Shown here in pieces: positions 24,815-36,338 of a DNA stretch of 64,000 nucleotides. This DNA comes from Larimichthys crocea (lineage: Eukaryota; Chordata; Actinopteri; Sciaenidae). A model generated the notes under the pieces. The model searched no databases, had not been told where the DNA came from, and saw only the letters and a list, made by a program, of their open reading frames with translations. The stretch is from the NCBI RefSeq assembly GCF_000972845.2, contig NW_020860793.1:372001-436000 (forward strand). The letters are read 5' to 3'. Positions within the stretch are counted from its first letter, which is position 1; each line of letters opens with the position of its first letter. A program made the position numbers and the translations under genes.

Positions 24815-25590
24815 TGATGAAAAGTCTAAAAGTCTTTAGGATTGATCCTCTGGGGACCATGAATATCTAGACCAGGGGTCGGCAATTAGCGGCCCGCGGG
24901 CCAAAACTGGCCCGCCATCAATTATATCTGGCCCGCTAGATGACGTTGATTTATTTTAAAATATATATATATTTTAAAATATATCTTTTAAACCTCATGT
25001 TTCCTGTCAAAAAACAACAATTTCACAGATTTCACAACATTTATTGAAAAGTAGCTGATAAGTAACGTGACAAAACAGCAGCCAGAACATCCTCGCAGCC
25101 TCTTTACTTGACGCATAGGTTGGAACACTAATTGGCACGTGCGTGCGCTGTAACCTGTGGAAAATAAAAGTGTCCTGTGTCCCTCTTGTAACGGACAACG
25201 TGAACAAATGTGTTTCATTAAATGAAAAAAAACAAAACCAAACAAGGTCGGCTCAAATATCAAATAGCCTAAAATATGAATGTGAATGCACATCAGCTGC
25301 AGATCTGCGCTGCTGTATACATTAGTTACGGCAGGTTGCTAGGGCAGGTTGCCTGTTTCATGACAGACGCAGTGGGTGTAATAACAGCACATAGAAGCAA
25401 ATGAATCCCCCCCGCAAAGCATGGTCATGGCCCGCGATGGAATTGTCAGAAAAAAAATTGGCCTGGGTCCAAACTTATTTGCCGACCCCTGATCTAGACC
25501 AAATGTCATTGTCTGGACCAAAGAAGTAGACCAGCTGACTGACTGTTCCATCGCTAAAGCTAGCTAGCCACTAGCATGGATAATTAAAAG
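24815..25590. repeat. Older dispersed repeat split by a hAT insertion
   Basis: Left part aggattgatcctctggggac, catgaatatctagacc; right part atctagaccaaatgtcattg, tctggaccaaagaagtagac, ccagctgactgactgttcca. Removing the hAT element restores a continuous copy of the common teleost phrase 'caccatgaatatct-gaccaaat...tctggaccaaag'. The same family is seen at 4240-4925. Confidence 0.6.
24873..25491. mobile_element. Non-autonomous hAT transposon (619 bp) with 8-bp duplication
   Basis: Ends CAGGGGTCGGCAA...TTTGCCGACCCCTG are inverted repeats. The flanks carry a perfect 8-bp target duplication, atctagac (24865-24872 and 25492-25499), diagnostic of the hAT superfamily. The interior contains ggcccgcgggcc-type phrases common in this class and no transposase coding. 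The perfect duplication suggests a relatively recent insertion. Confidence 0.9.
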
Positions 25591-27580
25591 CTAGATTAAT
25601 GCTAGCAATGGTGGAGCATTGTAAGCAAAGACAAAGAAATCAAAATCGTTGCTTTACTTTACTTACAAACTCATTTAAACTTTCTAATGAACAGAGAAAA
25701 AAGAACCCTCCATGAAGGAACCATATCACCGTGGCTAAAGATACTGGTTTGTGATGGCTGGCAGATGTCAGTTGAACTCTTTTACAAGGACAACTAAACA
25801 AAGGCTGTGTCTGCAATCATGAAATCATTCTTGACTTCACAGTTTGCCAGTAAAAAGCAACCACAAAAACAAAATGACACTGCCCAGGTCAGGCCATCTT
25901 TCTTTACCTTTCTTTTCTGTAGGCTATCTATGATCAATGGTAGTCAGCTATGGTTAGTGAGCATTGCAACGCAGCCTGGTTGCAAACCTCTCTCCCCACA
26001 TCTTTGATTTCTCATCCAGTTATGATCGATTGTTGCAATCAAGCCAATAATGGCTTTGTATGCAGAATTAAAAAGGCTATGTCATCTTCCTGTTTCAGTG
26101 GCAGGAGAGTGTGGATGAGATGAACACAGCTGTGCAGTTTGGTTTAGGCCGACAGAAACAACAAGTCTTAAATTGGGATATATTTAATCAACAGAAACAG
26201 TTCACTGCTCCTAGTAACCGCTACCACGTCCTCTACAATATGTCAACTGGAAATAACATTATTACAACACATACTTCACTCTATGCACAGTGAAGACAGG
26301 TTGAATAATGAGGTGAAAGTCAAGTTTTCATAAAATGTGTAGAAAATGAGTTGATATGAACTTTGTTCATATTCAAGCTATTAAAAGAAATAGAAACCTC
26401 TTCCTCTGTGTCATTTTGCTGTCCGTCTTCCTAACCGCTCTCCACATTTAATGATTGGTTTATACTGTTCTTTGAACATACAAATCTGACAGGTAACCTG
26501 CTGCAGGTGTACAACAGATGCTTCACTTCTGACTCCAGCCAAACGCAGATGAAGACCAGCAATTAAACATTGGCTGCCTGTTGACATGCAGTCAACTTAT
26601 TGCAAAGTGCTTCAGAGCAAAACACAGACATCAACTGTCATCAACCCTAGAGAGACAAAGCTTAAATTTAAATTTAGATTTGACACGTCTGAACCTTTCA
26701 AACCAAATTGGGCAAACTTTAAACCTGCAAATTACTAAAACCAAGATTACTGGGATGACTTTTTAATGCCTTGGTCTCGTCTGGGAATCGACTGCATTTT
26801 TACTTTTGTTTTGTCTTGCGCTTAGACAAAGAGAACTGACCAGTAAAGACCAAATCTACTGGAATATCACTTCATTGCCTGTGCATTGTATGAATTATTT
26901 GTTCATCTTCAGATTTCAAATTTGGTTTCCTAAATTACAAAGACTTCATCTACAGCACAGCGTCCAAAAGAACACACAGCGGCTCGTAAATACTTCAAGG
27001 CGATGCAACAACCAAGCTTCACCCAAAGAGTTTTCATTAACATTAGTTGCCTAAGTACAATGTCTTGTCTTGGACTTGACTTGGTCTCGGTTTAGTTGGT
27101 CGTGACTGCCACACTGCTGGGAGGTATAATTAAAACAAGCTAAACGTCAACAGATTAAAGGCTATAGTACAGTAAACTACGGAGATCTCACCTCATAAAA
27201 CTTTTTTAAAATTCAAGGACAGATCTGTTGAAACAAACTCAAGCTGAACTCAAACTTGCGTCTGGATTTGCTGGGTCTGCACCTGGGATGTCAGATTCCA
27301 AGGAGGCCAAAGGTCCCATCATTGTGTCAGCTTGATTCTGCTAATTTGATTAATTGTAAATTTGTTGAAGAACATGAGACGCAACTAAAACCTGAAACCT
27401 GAACCACCAATCAAGTTAAATGCAAAGCAGGTCCACAAACAAGGGGTTTACTCTGCTCAGAGTAAAACCTAAAACACTAAAAACCAACCACAATAAAGAG
27501 TTAACAAGCCAAACTAAACAACTCAAATCAAAGAAGAGACCAAACTAAGAAAATATAAACTAATCTAAACTTAACAGCTC
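25591..27580. other. Non-coding intron DNA, no gene
   Basis: AT-rich and free of microsatellites. cttggacttgacttggtctc at 27067 is an inverted fragment of the aagtc minisatellite family. Short ORFs (60-82 codons) show no domains. Confidence 0.4.
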
Positions 27581-27589
27581 AGCCCAGCT

Positions 27590-28330
27590 CAGCACATCTC
27601 AGCATCGTCTTTGGGGAAAACATATGGAGCGCCGACTCGGTAGCGAGCCGGCCCGTCGAAGCAAGCGGCACGTCAATCTCTTGAGCTTTAAAAAAAAAAA
27701 AGAAAACACAAATCCATGCAGAGTTCTCACAGACGCTAACCTTGAAATCACTGCCATTATTAGCAGAGTCATTATTAGCATTAGAAAAGCAAATGGGGCT
27801 AATAATATTTGCCATTATGGCTAAAAACGCCTATTAATCCCTAATCCGCACCACAATTAAGAGCATGGTTGGGTGTTTTTGTGAGTCGTTCTGCATCCCC
27901 TTGCCGGGGAAACGAGACAATTTAACAGCCTCAAAGGCATAGAGGTGGGAGGGTGAGGTATTAAGCGACTGGATCCTGCTCTCCATCTCTATTTTTAAAG
28001 CGATCAGCCGGGGTGTTTTTTGAGTGACAGGCGTAACGGAGGCAGATTTGACTGGAAAGAGACAAGAGGGTGGCGGTGGGGGCGTCGCTTGCTGCGTTGA
28101 AGCGCGTTATCTGTCTCGGTACAAGTGCATCAAATCAAATGGGAGAGGGGATATTATTAAAGCAACCCCCTTTTTTCTCCGCTGTGAACTGTGACTTAAT
28201 AAGCTATGCCAATTAGAGGAACAAAAATCAGGCATGCCATCGGGGCTGTATCTATCCTTGCCCAAATTTCTCTGCTAATGCGTGAAGCTCGCTGGCAGAG
28301 GCGACAGCGCTGCTGTGTTTTTCCTGTTTG
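27590..28330. promoter_or_regulatory. Strong candidate conserved non-coding block
   Basis: About 740 bp with no microsatellite and dense homeodomain cores: cattattagcagagtcatta, ttagcattagaaaagcaaat, ggggctaataatatttgcca, acaattaagagcatgg. At 27835-27847 TAATCC-C-TAATCC gives two tandem OTX/PITX-type sites. The two strands show no open exon with splice sites. Sequence of this texture in the first introns of vertebrate developmental regulators is usually deeply conserved enhancer DNA. Conservation was not measured. Confidence 0.45.
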
Positions 28331-28515
28331 GCTTTGACAAGAAAAAGGAGAAGAGGAAGAGGTGGAAGGTTGGACAGAAATTATGTAAAACAGGATAAAG
28401 CTGATTGATTTTCTGATTGTCTCCCAGAGAGTTGATGTTTTTAAAATCCTCATGCTCATATTTTGGATTTGTTCTTATCGTCAATGAATCCCACACAGAA
28501 ACCAACAATGAACGC

Positions 28516-29098
28516 ATCAAATCAAATCAAATCAATTTTATTTGTATAGCCCAAAGTCACAAAGTACATTTGCCTCAGAGGGCTTTACAATCTGTACAGG
28601 GAGTGACACCCTCTGTCCTTAGACCCTCGGTTCGAGTGAGGAAAAACTTGCCCACAAAAACCCTTTTAACAGGGAAAAAATGTGGAAGAAACCTCAGGAA
28701 GAGCCACAGAGGAGGGATCCCTCTCCCAGGACGGACAGACGTGCAATGGATGTCACGTGTACAGGACAAATCAACACAAACATATTGTACAATGACTGAT
28801 AAAATGACAATGAATTATAATGAATGATAAAAATGATTACAGTAATAGATATGGTAGTAATAATGACAGTAATAATATATGTAGTGGGCGTCATGCAGGA
28901 TCACAGCAGCAGCCACGATCCACGAGAACCTGCTGGACGACAGAGCACAGAAACTCCGGGGAAGTTTGGTTAGTAACATGCATTAATGAGACATGTCCAC
29001 AGATGGAGAGATATGGAGAGATATGGAGAGATATGGAGAGATATAGAGATATAGATATATATATAGAGAGAGAGTGAGATATAGAGAAATATAGAGAG

Positions 29099-29190
<92 letters not shown>

Positions 29191-29197
29191 ATATAGA

Positions 29198-29234
<37 letters not shown>

Positions 29235-30070
29235 TTTTCGGTAAGGGAGATGTGTACATCTTCAACCAATACCGTGCCTGGCTAGGCATAACCCTCGGTG
29301 GGGTCCCCCGGCAGTGTAATCCTATGGCAGCATAACTAAGGGATGACCTGAGCCAGCCCTAACTATAGGCTTTATCAAAAAGGAAAGTCTTAAGTCTATT
29401 CTTAAAGGTGTTGACCGTGTCTGCCTCCCGAACCCAGAAAGGTAGTTTGTTCCACAGAAGAGGAGCCTGATAGCTGAAAGCTCTGGCTCCCAATCTACTT
29501 TTGGAAACTATAGGAACCACAAGGAACCCAGCGTCCTGAGAGCGCAGTGTTCTAGAGGGGTAATAAGGTATTATGAGCTCTTTTAGATAAGATGGTGCCT
29601 GACCATGAAGAGCTTTGTAAGTAAGGAGAAGAATTTTAAATTCTATTCTAGATTTAATAGGTAGCCAATGCAAGGAAGCCAAAATGGGAGAGATGTGATC
29701 TCTGATCTTGGTTCCTGTCAGAACACGTGCAGCAGCATTCTGAATTAACTGCAAAGTTCTAAGAGACTTATTGGAGCAGCCTGATAACAAAGAGTTACAA
29801 TAGTCCAGCCTTGAAGTAACAAATGCGTGGACTAGTTTTTCTGCATCCGCCTGAGAGACAATGCGTCTGATTTTAGCGATGTTACGTAAGTGGAAGAATG
29901 CAGTCCTCGAAATTTGTTTTATGTGGACGTTAAAGGACAAATCCTGATCAAAAACAACTCCAAGATTCTTTACAGTGGAGCTGGAGGCCAGGGTGATCCC
30001 ATCTAAAGTAACTAAGTCTCTAGAAAGAGAGTTTCTGAGGTGTTTGGGTCCAATTACAAGTGTAAGTCTA
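28516..30070 (-). mobile_element. 5'-truncated L2-type LINE
   Basis: Reading on the minus strand: the C-terminal part of the reverse transcriptase ORF (30070-29359), a 3' UTR, and a (TTGAT)n tail ending at 28516. The 3' UTR blocks 28540-28780 (tttgcctcagagggctttac, cacaaaaacccttttaacag) and 29255-29360 (tggcagcataactaagggat) are those of a very common teleost L2-like family. A compound microsatellite (28995-29240) is inserted between them. Sequence upstream of about 30070 no longer matches, so the element is 5'-truncated as usual for LINE insertions. It is not able to move. Confidence 0.85.
28995..29240. repeat. Compound microsatellite inside the LINE 3' UTR
   Basis: Five units of gagatatgga (29005-29045), then (AT)n at 29099-29150 with GA blocks at 29061-29095 and 29157-29235. 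The 99-aa ORF on the minus strand (28970-29269) is an artefact rich in Leu, Ser, Ile and Tyr. Confidence 0.85.
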
Positions 30071-30195
30071 CTGACAAGTGTCGAGTATCCGCCACTGAAA
30101 ATAGTCCCCAACAATATGTACTCCCGTGTGAGCAGCTGTTTCAGGAAGTTGATGAGCTCAGAGGAGGATTCGGGCTTTGCAAAGTCCAAGTCCAA
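29359..30195 (-). pseudogene. C-terminal fragment of L2-type LINE reverse transcriptase ORF
   Basis: An open frame of 278 codons. From about residue 43 it is clear LINE sequence: VIGPKHLRNSL, GVVFDQDLSFN, SRLDYCNSLLSGC, QLIQNAAARVLTGT, LHWLPIKSRIEFKILLLTYK, APLLWNKLPFWVREAD, FKNRLKTFLFDKAYS. These are the thumb and C-terminal motifs of CR1/L2-clade reverse transcriptases. Residues 1-42 are unrelated flanking sequence, and the first Met is not a real start. The endonuclease domain and the catalytic FADD region are missing. About 235 codons remain without a stop, so this is a fairly young copy, but it is not functional. Confidence 0.85.
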
Positions 30196-30224
30196 AGTCT
30201 TTGTAGGACACCAAAGCTCTGGTA

Positions 30225-30388
30225 TTTCCTTTCCATCCCTCCTTCCTTCATTTCCTTTCTTCTTCCAATGAATTTACCCTTTCCTCTTAACTTCCTTCCT
30301 TTCTTCCTTCACTAGTTCCTTCTTACTTTGTCTCTTTTCCCTCCCTCCTTTCCCCTCCCTCACTATTCCCTTGCTTCCTTCTTACTTT

Positions 30389-30433
<45 letters not shown>

Positions 30434-30500
30434 TCCTCTCCTTCTTACCTTTCCTTCCTTTCTTCCTATCTCCTTTTCTTTGTTCCTTTCTGCTGACACT
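30225..30500. repeat. Polypyrimidine tract with (CTTT)n
   Basis: About 275 bp of C/T on the plus strand, including (CTTT)11 at 30388-30432. It lies just upstream of the truncated 5' end of the LINE. Confidence 0.85.
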
Positions 30501-30612
30501 CGAGGAAACATTTCCTCTGTCTCTCGTTGCCAACTGTATGTTCCATGGTAACAGGGATGATGGTTTGCCCTCCTGCCCCCAAAGCTCCCTTCCCATCACC
30601 TTCTTGCTCCCA

Positions 30613-30614
<2 letters not shown>

Positions 30615-30649
<35 letters not shown>

Positions 30650-30745
30650 TTAAAATCTCTTCAAATCTCTCAGACACACATTTTCAGCACTCATTCTCCT
30701 CTGAACGTACGCATTTACACTCTCTCTGTCACACACACACACACC
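30615..30745. repeat. (CA)n microsatellites
   Basis: (CA)15 at about 30617-30646 and a second short run at 30731-30743. Confidence 0.9.
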
Positions 30746-30799
30746 TCAGGCCTCTTCCAACACCACTGACAGGGAGACAAACAGCGGATCTGAGAGGTT

Positions 30800-31110
30800 A
30801 AAACAGGGTTAAAAAAAAAAAAGAAGGGAAAAACACCAAAACCAGCCAAGGCCTGAAATAGACGAGTAGCGGTGGCAGCGGTTTTGACAGGCAGAGTGAA
30901 GCCGCTTGCTGAACGGCTTCATCCAGGAGGAGATTAGAAACACACACAGAGTTTGAAGTGTGCATTATCTTTCCAGGGATGATCCCAAAATAAACAACAA
31001 CAACGGCGAAATCTCCCAATAATTAAAATGCCTAATCCACTTCCTGGTTGGCGATGACCGTGGGCTGAGCGTGTCAGCCGGGACTCGTGGGGATTGTGTG
31101 GCGTTTATGT
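30800..31110. promoter_or_regulatory. Candidate conserved non-coding stretch
   Basis: Microsatellite-free sequence (ggtggcagcggttttgacag, aataattaaaatgcctaatc, cacttcctggttggcgatga) between a CA microsatellite and AT-rich DNA. No coding signal. Assignment rests on texture only. Confidence 0.25.
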
Positions 31111-32465
31111 TTAGATGCTTTTTTGTGTTTTAAGGTGAATTTATCGCCAAAAATACAAGGACTTATATCGAATGAGGAGAGAGCTTCAAGAACTGAAATT
31201 TATTCACAGCATTGTGTGAAGCTTGTCATTTCGAAAATTCAACCTCTGCATGAGACATGTTTGGAAAAAAAAACCTGTCATTCCTTATCCTCAAACGCAT
31301 CAGATAAACCAAATCCTAAAAGCTGTTTTTATTCCTCTGCCTCTCTGCGTGACTGACATGTTATTTTTACACAACACACACAGTGTTTGCTGCTTTCATC
31401 CAGCCTCTTGTCTCCTTTATGTCCTAATTTTGCTGCTGATGTTGTCGTCTTTAGCCCCGTGTTTAGCAACCTCCACCTATTTTCCGGCGCATTGGGGTAC
31501 AAACTGTATTCTTTCTGTTTGGGATTCTCAACGTTGTGGCCTCAGTTAATATAGAAGATTAAATGTTAGGATGGAAATGAATGTGCCGGAGTGTGTAGCA
31601 CCAGGTATCAAATCTCACTATAATCATATTATACAAATTACATGTTAAATCTTCCCTTGTAGAAAACAGATGGGAGCTTTTTTTAATGTCAATAAACTGA
31701 CATTTGGGTTCAATCCATGTTTAAATTTACAACAAATAAAACTTTACAAAAGAAAATCCTTCCAGCCACAGTGGTTCTAATATTAGGAGTGTATCAACAC
31801 AAACAGTTGGAGGCACTAACTCTCCACTCGGATGCCATTAAACCATTGACAATATATTTAAAAGAGTAAGAGAAAGTAACTATAAAACTAAAAGTAAAAC
31901 AGTAGTTATGATCCAAATATGACATTTCTGTTTGTTTCATGTATGACTATGAGAAAGGTTAGAGTCTCCTCATCATTCCACACAGATCTGACGTTTGTCG
32001 CTCTGGTGAACGTTAACGTTCACATTTTACCTTATCTTGATGATAAACCAAGTTTTGCGCCTCACCCAAACATAAAAACTACTAAACTTGGTGCCAGGGG
32101 TGTACGTGTTGACTAATTTCAATTTGATTTCATTTCTGTTAGATGAAGTGACGTGAGGGCCGTTTTTTACATTATCAATAAATGTCAGTAAATGTGTTGG
32201 GATATGACTGAAATGGGAAACATTTGGACGTGAATGTGAATGACGAAATGTAGATTCAGATTATGATGTTACAGCTTTCAGAGAGCAGATAAGGTGATGT
32301 TAGCTAACTGTCAGTCAGCATGTACAGAGAGCCTGACGGCTATTTTAGAATGTGATTGGTTGATGTCATCGTTGCATTACCATCCTCTGATTATTTTCCT
32401 CCAAACCGCCAAATGTTACCAAAACTATTTTTACCTGCAGAATTAGGTATAGTCCAAAGTCTGTT
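31111..32465. other. Non-coding intron DNA, no gene
   Basis: AT-rich. ORFs of 65-108 codons at 31087-31549 and 31919-32116 show no domains. No transposon ends or microsatellites. Confidence 0.4.
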
Positions 32466-32469
32466 GATT

Positions 32470-32640
32470 ACATTTTAATTCAATTCAATTTTATTAATAT
32501 AGACCCAAATCTCATGACACTTTCCATATAGAGCAGCTCTAGACCATAGCTTATTTACAGAGACTCAACAATTCCCACCATGAGCAAGTACTTGGCGACA
32601 GTGGCAAGGAAAAACTTCCTCAACATCTTTCTTTAGCATA
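32470..32640 (-). mobile_element. 3' end of an L2-type LINE, minus orientation
   Basis: (AATTC)n-like tail at 32476-32490, then ttttattaatatagacccaa, gagcagctctagaccatagc, ttcccaccatgagcaagtac and tggcgacagtggcaaggaaa. This is the well-known teleost LINE 3' UTR (typically 'caagcacttggcgacagtgg caaggaaaaactccc'). No coding part is attached. Confidence 0.75.
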
Positions 32641-33235
32641 CAGTAGGTTACTAAGTCCTGGTCCACTGTCTCTTCCGGTACAAATGAGGTTGTAATGCAG
32701 CTGCAGGTATAAACCTTCTTTTTATGTTTACATCAAAATATTGCATATCAACTATCAGTCTGCTGTAACATTATACAGCACACATGACATATGAAGCTAC
32801 AATCAAAGACACAAGCACAGCTACATGACTTCATATAAAAGAACCTGGTTCACTTCTCTTCAATGGCAGCTCATAAAAGCATACAATAATCATTTTAGAA
32901 CTGTTATGTTCTGTTTTTATGCCATATTTTAACCATTCAACCAAATCTGGTGAAGAAATTCTGAAAAGTTTTGGTTGGCTGCTCCTCCTTTGACAGACAT
33001 CATTTGTAACCTGTTAAGGTCACAAATCTTTCTCAAACCCACCGGGATAAAAACACCAATGACATGCTGCTAGAACAAAAACATTTTCTGCCATTAAGAC
33101 AATGCTGCTGCAGTTTTTTAAATGTCAAATCAATTCATATCAGCTGATAAGATAATACAGTTAGAACTTGACAGGAGTGAACGAGAATGTAAAGTTCCAT
33201 CTTTAAATACACCTTCAACTTCTCTGATATCTAAA
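32641..33235. other. Non-coding intron DNA, nothing recognised
   Basis: No exon, microsatellite or transposon end seen. Confidence 0.4.
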
Positions 33236-33239
33236 ACCA

Positions 33240-33960
33240 AAGATGTGACGGTAAACCTGAACCTGCATGGACCCGGTTCAGTGTCGGCGCGTCCCAGCCT
33301 CTGGCCTCGCCCCAGCCTTTTGAAACCACTGCTCTCATGGTTGTGTAGGTCTATAGAGTTCTAATTAGCTGCATTCACAAACAGCGCCGGGCTCATCAAA
33401 ATGCAGAGGCCTGCAGAAAGCCACAGCAGGGGTGAGCGCAGAGTGTGTGCGCGCGTGTGTGTGTGTGTTGCATCTCGTACATGTGGGTGTTTAGATGTGT
33501 GTGCACGAGTGTGCGTTTGTGTACAGGGAAGAGTGCACGCGTGTGACACCAGTGTGTGTTCCTGTATCAAAAGCGAAAAAAAAGAAAAAAAACAATCTCA
33601 AAATGAAGATACACATCTAAGCAGCAAAGCGAGGCCTAACAACCGCTACAAATTCTACAAAAATTGAGCCGGCCTCTTTTTTTTTTTTTTCTCCCCAAAA
33701 TCGGAACATTTGTCGGCCCCTTCCTCGCATTTGTATGCACGGCACGGAAGCAAATAACAGCGGCGAAAACCGCAGAGCACAAACAACAACAACCACACAA
33801 CGAAGCAGTAAACAAAGAAGACGGCTCGACATCTCTCTGAGTTCCAGCCAAAAAACAAAATGGCTTCCGAACGCCGTTTACAGGCAAATAACACAAGCGG
33901 GAGCAACACAAACGACCCGGCTGCTGTCTGTGAAAAGCTTCCAGGAGGAAGATTCTTAAA
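33240..33960. promoter_or_regulatory. Two GC-richer candidate regulatory stretches
   Basis: 33240-33425 (gttctaattagctgcattca, cagcgccgggctcatcaaaa) and 33610-33920 (atcggaacatttgtcggccc, atttgtatgcacggcacgga, aaataacagcggcgaaaacc) are non-repetitive and richer in CpG than the intron. They flank a GT-rich run (33435-33545). ORFs on both strands overlap and carry no family signature. Regulatory role is inferred from texture only. Confidence 0.3.
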
Positions 33961-34193
33961 AAGAAAGTATTGTCCAGCTCTGGGGGACGGAGGCTGAGCT
34001 CATCTTGTACGGACTGAGGACGTTACATGACACGTGGTAGAATAAAATATACGAGGGAACGCAGCACAACACAGAACCTGATGTATGAGCACAGCAGAGA
34101 GGTCAAACATAGAACTGTACATCCCATCATAGAGACAGCAGGAGCATGAATCTGTCAAGCGACGACAACACATATGATCATCTTCAGCTAGAT

Positions 34194-34464
34194 CGGCGGT
34201 TCTCAAACTGTGGGGAGGGCCCCAATGGTGGAACATAGAGCTGCTGCAGGTGGAGCATGACAGACCAGGAGCAAAATATTTAGTGAAGCACATTTGAAAT
34301 TCTGCTCTGTTGACCTGTTTTTCACAAAAAATCTACTTGAATCCATTTTTATTAGTTGCCTCTCCTGTCACTGTTAATGACTGACAAAAATGTATTGGAT
34401 TAGGGCAGGAGAGATGTTATTTTTTTGGCTCCTGAAGAGGCCAGAAAAAGTTTGAGAGCCACTG
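34194..34464. mobile_element. Short hAT-like element (271 bp), old
   Basis: Ends CGGCGGTTCTCAAACT and AGTTTGAGAGCCACTG are inverted repeats with three mismatches and match the hAT pattern CAGTGGTTCTCAAACT. No clear 8-bp target duplication remains (agctagat / atcagcca). Interior is non-coding. Confidence 0.65.
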
Positions 34465-34639
34465 ATCAGCCAGGAGTTTTCTCTCTTTCTGTGATCGCTC
34501 TGTAACAGACCCGTCAGGATGCATTGTTGTGACATTGCCTCATCACTTCATGATCAAAGATTTACAGACTTTTTTTCAAAGTGGAACCACTCAGCTGATT
34601 TATTAACACATCTGCACACAGACACACATAAACATACCT

Positions 34640-35250
34640 CGCCAACTTTTTTCACAACTCACTGATTGACTAATTCAGTGAGCAAGCGTACAGACAGACA
34701 CCAAAACACCTCACAGCAGTTTAGAACGCTAACAGAGGAGTGTTCTGTCGTGAGGTTGAACGTATAAATCCACCAGATCTGTGTTGGGCAAGGCTGAACC
34801 AGGTTCAACGTTCCCGCTGGGTGACCCTGCAGGTTTTTTGCAGAGTCCGTGCCGTTCGCACCTACTGCATCACCGAACTGGCCTCATTCACATTTTTTAT
34901 TTTTTACACACAGGGCCACAGTCATCCTGAACGTGGCCTAAATGACTGACTGAGTCACTCACTAACACACCGAGTAATTACACACTGACGGACTCTTTCG
35001 CTAATGAACTCACTCAGTGGCGTCCAGGCTGACTGGATGGATGGATGGGTGAACGAATGAATGGCTCAGTGTATTAGTGAAAGAAGTGCTGACTGACACA
35101 TGAAGCGCCTTTTCCAACTCCCACACTAATACAGTACGTGCCTGACTGGATAGAAGCATGAATGAATGAGTGAAGGAAACTGAATTTAAACTAACTCATC
35201 ACTCACCCACTCGCTAAGTGACTGACCGGATGAATGAATGACACATAACC
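34640..35250. repeat. Degenerate tetranucleotide (TGAC/TGAA/TGGA) region
   Basis: Imperfect tracts of gactgac, gaatgaatg, gatggatg and actcact are scattered through 600 bp, the remains of slipped tetranucleotide arrays. No genes. Confidence 0.55.
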
Positions 35251-35304
35251 AACTAGTTTATTCCATCACTGATGCAGAGTGGTGGATGAAGATCCTTTAC
35301 TTTA

Positions 35305-35675
35305 GGAAAAGTCGTGATGCCACGACCGTTGTGCTTCACCTATGAACGACGCTTGGCTTTGCCACCGCGCTCAAGGAGATCCAAACTTTTCTCGTCTGTT
35401 GTTCCTCATTGGTGGAACGTCCTACCAGTTCCGACAAGATCAGGGGCGTCCCTCTCCACCTTCAAAAACCTCCTGAAGACCCAGCTGTTCAGAGAGGACC
35501 TCCTCTCCAACACTACCAACAACTGGACATGTTAAATCTATCCCCCTCTACAACTGTCACAGTGCCTACCACATTAACACTAACATGTCCTTGTTGCATT
35601 GTACCTTGAGTGTTTCCCTTTTTGTAAGTCGCTTTCTATGAAATGACTAAACGTCATTTAAATGTAATGAATACT
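35305..35675 (+). mobile_element. LINE remnant: last codons and 3' tail
   Basis: At 35314-35535 the plus strand reads RRLALPPRSRRSKLFSSVVP, HWWNVLPVPTRSGASLSTFK, NLLKTQLFREDL. This is the C-terminus of an L2/Rex-like reverse transcriptase (WN-LP--R----L-FK--LKT-LF). It is followed by tgtaagtcgctttctatgaa and an aaatgtaatg-type tail (35655-35672), the usual 3' end of this family ('taagtcgctttggataaaag'). It is heavily 5'-truncated and inactive. Confidence 0.75.
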
Positions 35676-36290
35676 TGTTTTTAATCTTGATTCATTTGAT
35701 GGTCATTTTCTCCATGAACTGATCCATTTGTATTCTTTACATTTGTAAATTATCAGAAAATTGTAAGAAATGCTGTAACAATATCTCCGAAGTCCAAAGT
35801 GACGCCTACGCAATGTTTGTTTTGTGCAACCAACAGTCCAAACCTCAACATTAATACAAATAAATAAAAATAATTCAAATTATTAAAAGGAAAAACAGCA
35901 AATCCAGGAAACAGAAAAATATCGACTAACGAAAAGATTGGCAAAAGAACAAAACTCTAAGCTCTGTGTGTTTTATGCAAAAGTTGTCATATGATTCCAA
36001 CATTTCCCTGTGGACGAAGTACAAGTACCTCAAATTTGTACAGTATTTGAGTAGATGTTTAGTTAAATTACATCACTGCTGAAATAATGAAAGACACACA
36101 TAAATAAACATACCAATGATTAAGTCATTGACTGATTGAATGATCACATTTAGAAATAAAATAACTGAGTGAACCTTCACATTCAGACACTCCATACCCA
36201 CAACATCTCAAAGCCACCAGGCCTCACCACAACAAGTGCCTGTTCTACACCAACAACATCACTGTGTAGAAAAACACAGTGCACTGATAT
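35676..36290. other. Non-coding intron DNA, nothing recognised
   Basis: AT-rich, no repeats or exons seen. Confidence 0.4.
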
Positions 36291-36294
36291 CCAC

Positions 36295-36297
<3 letters not shown>

Positions 36298-36337
<40 letters not shown>
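36298..36337. repeat. (CA)20 microsatellite
   Basis: Pure CA run. The 60-65 codon ORFs over it are artefacts. Confidence 0.95.
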
Positions 36338-36338
<1 letters not shown>

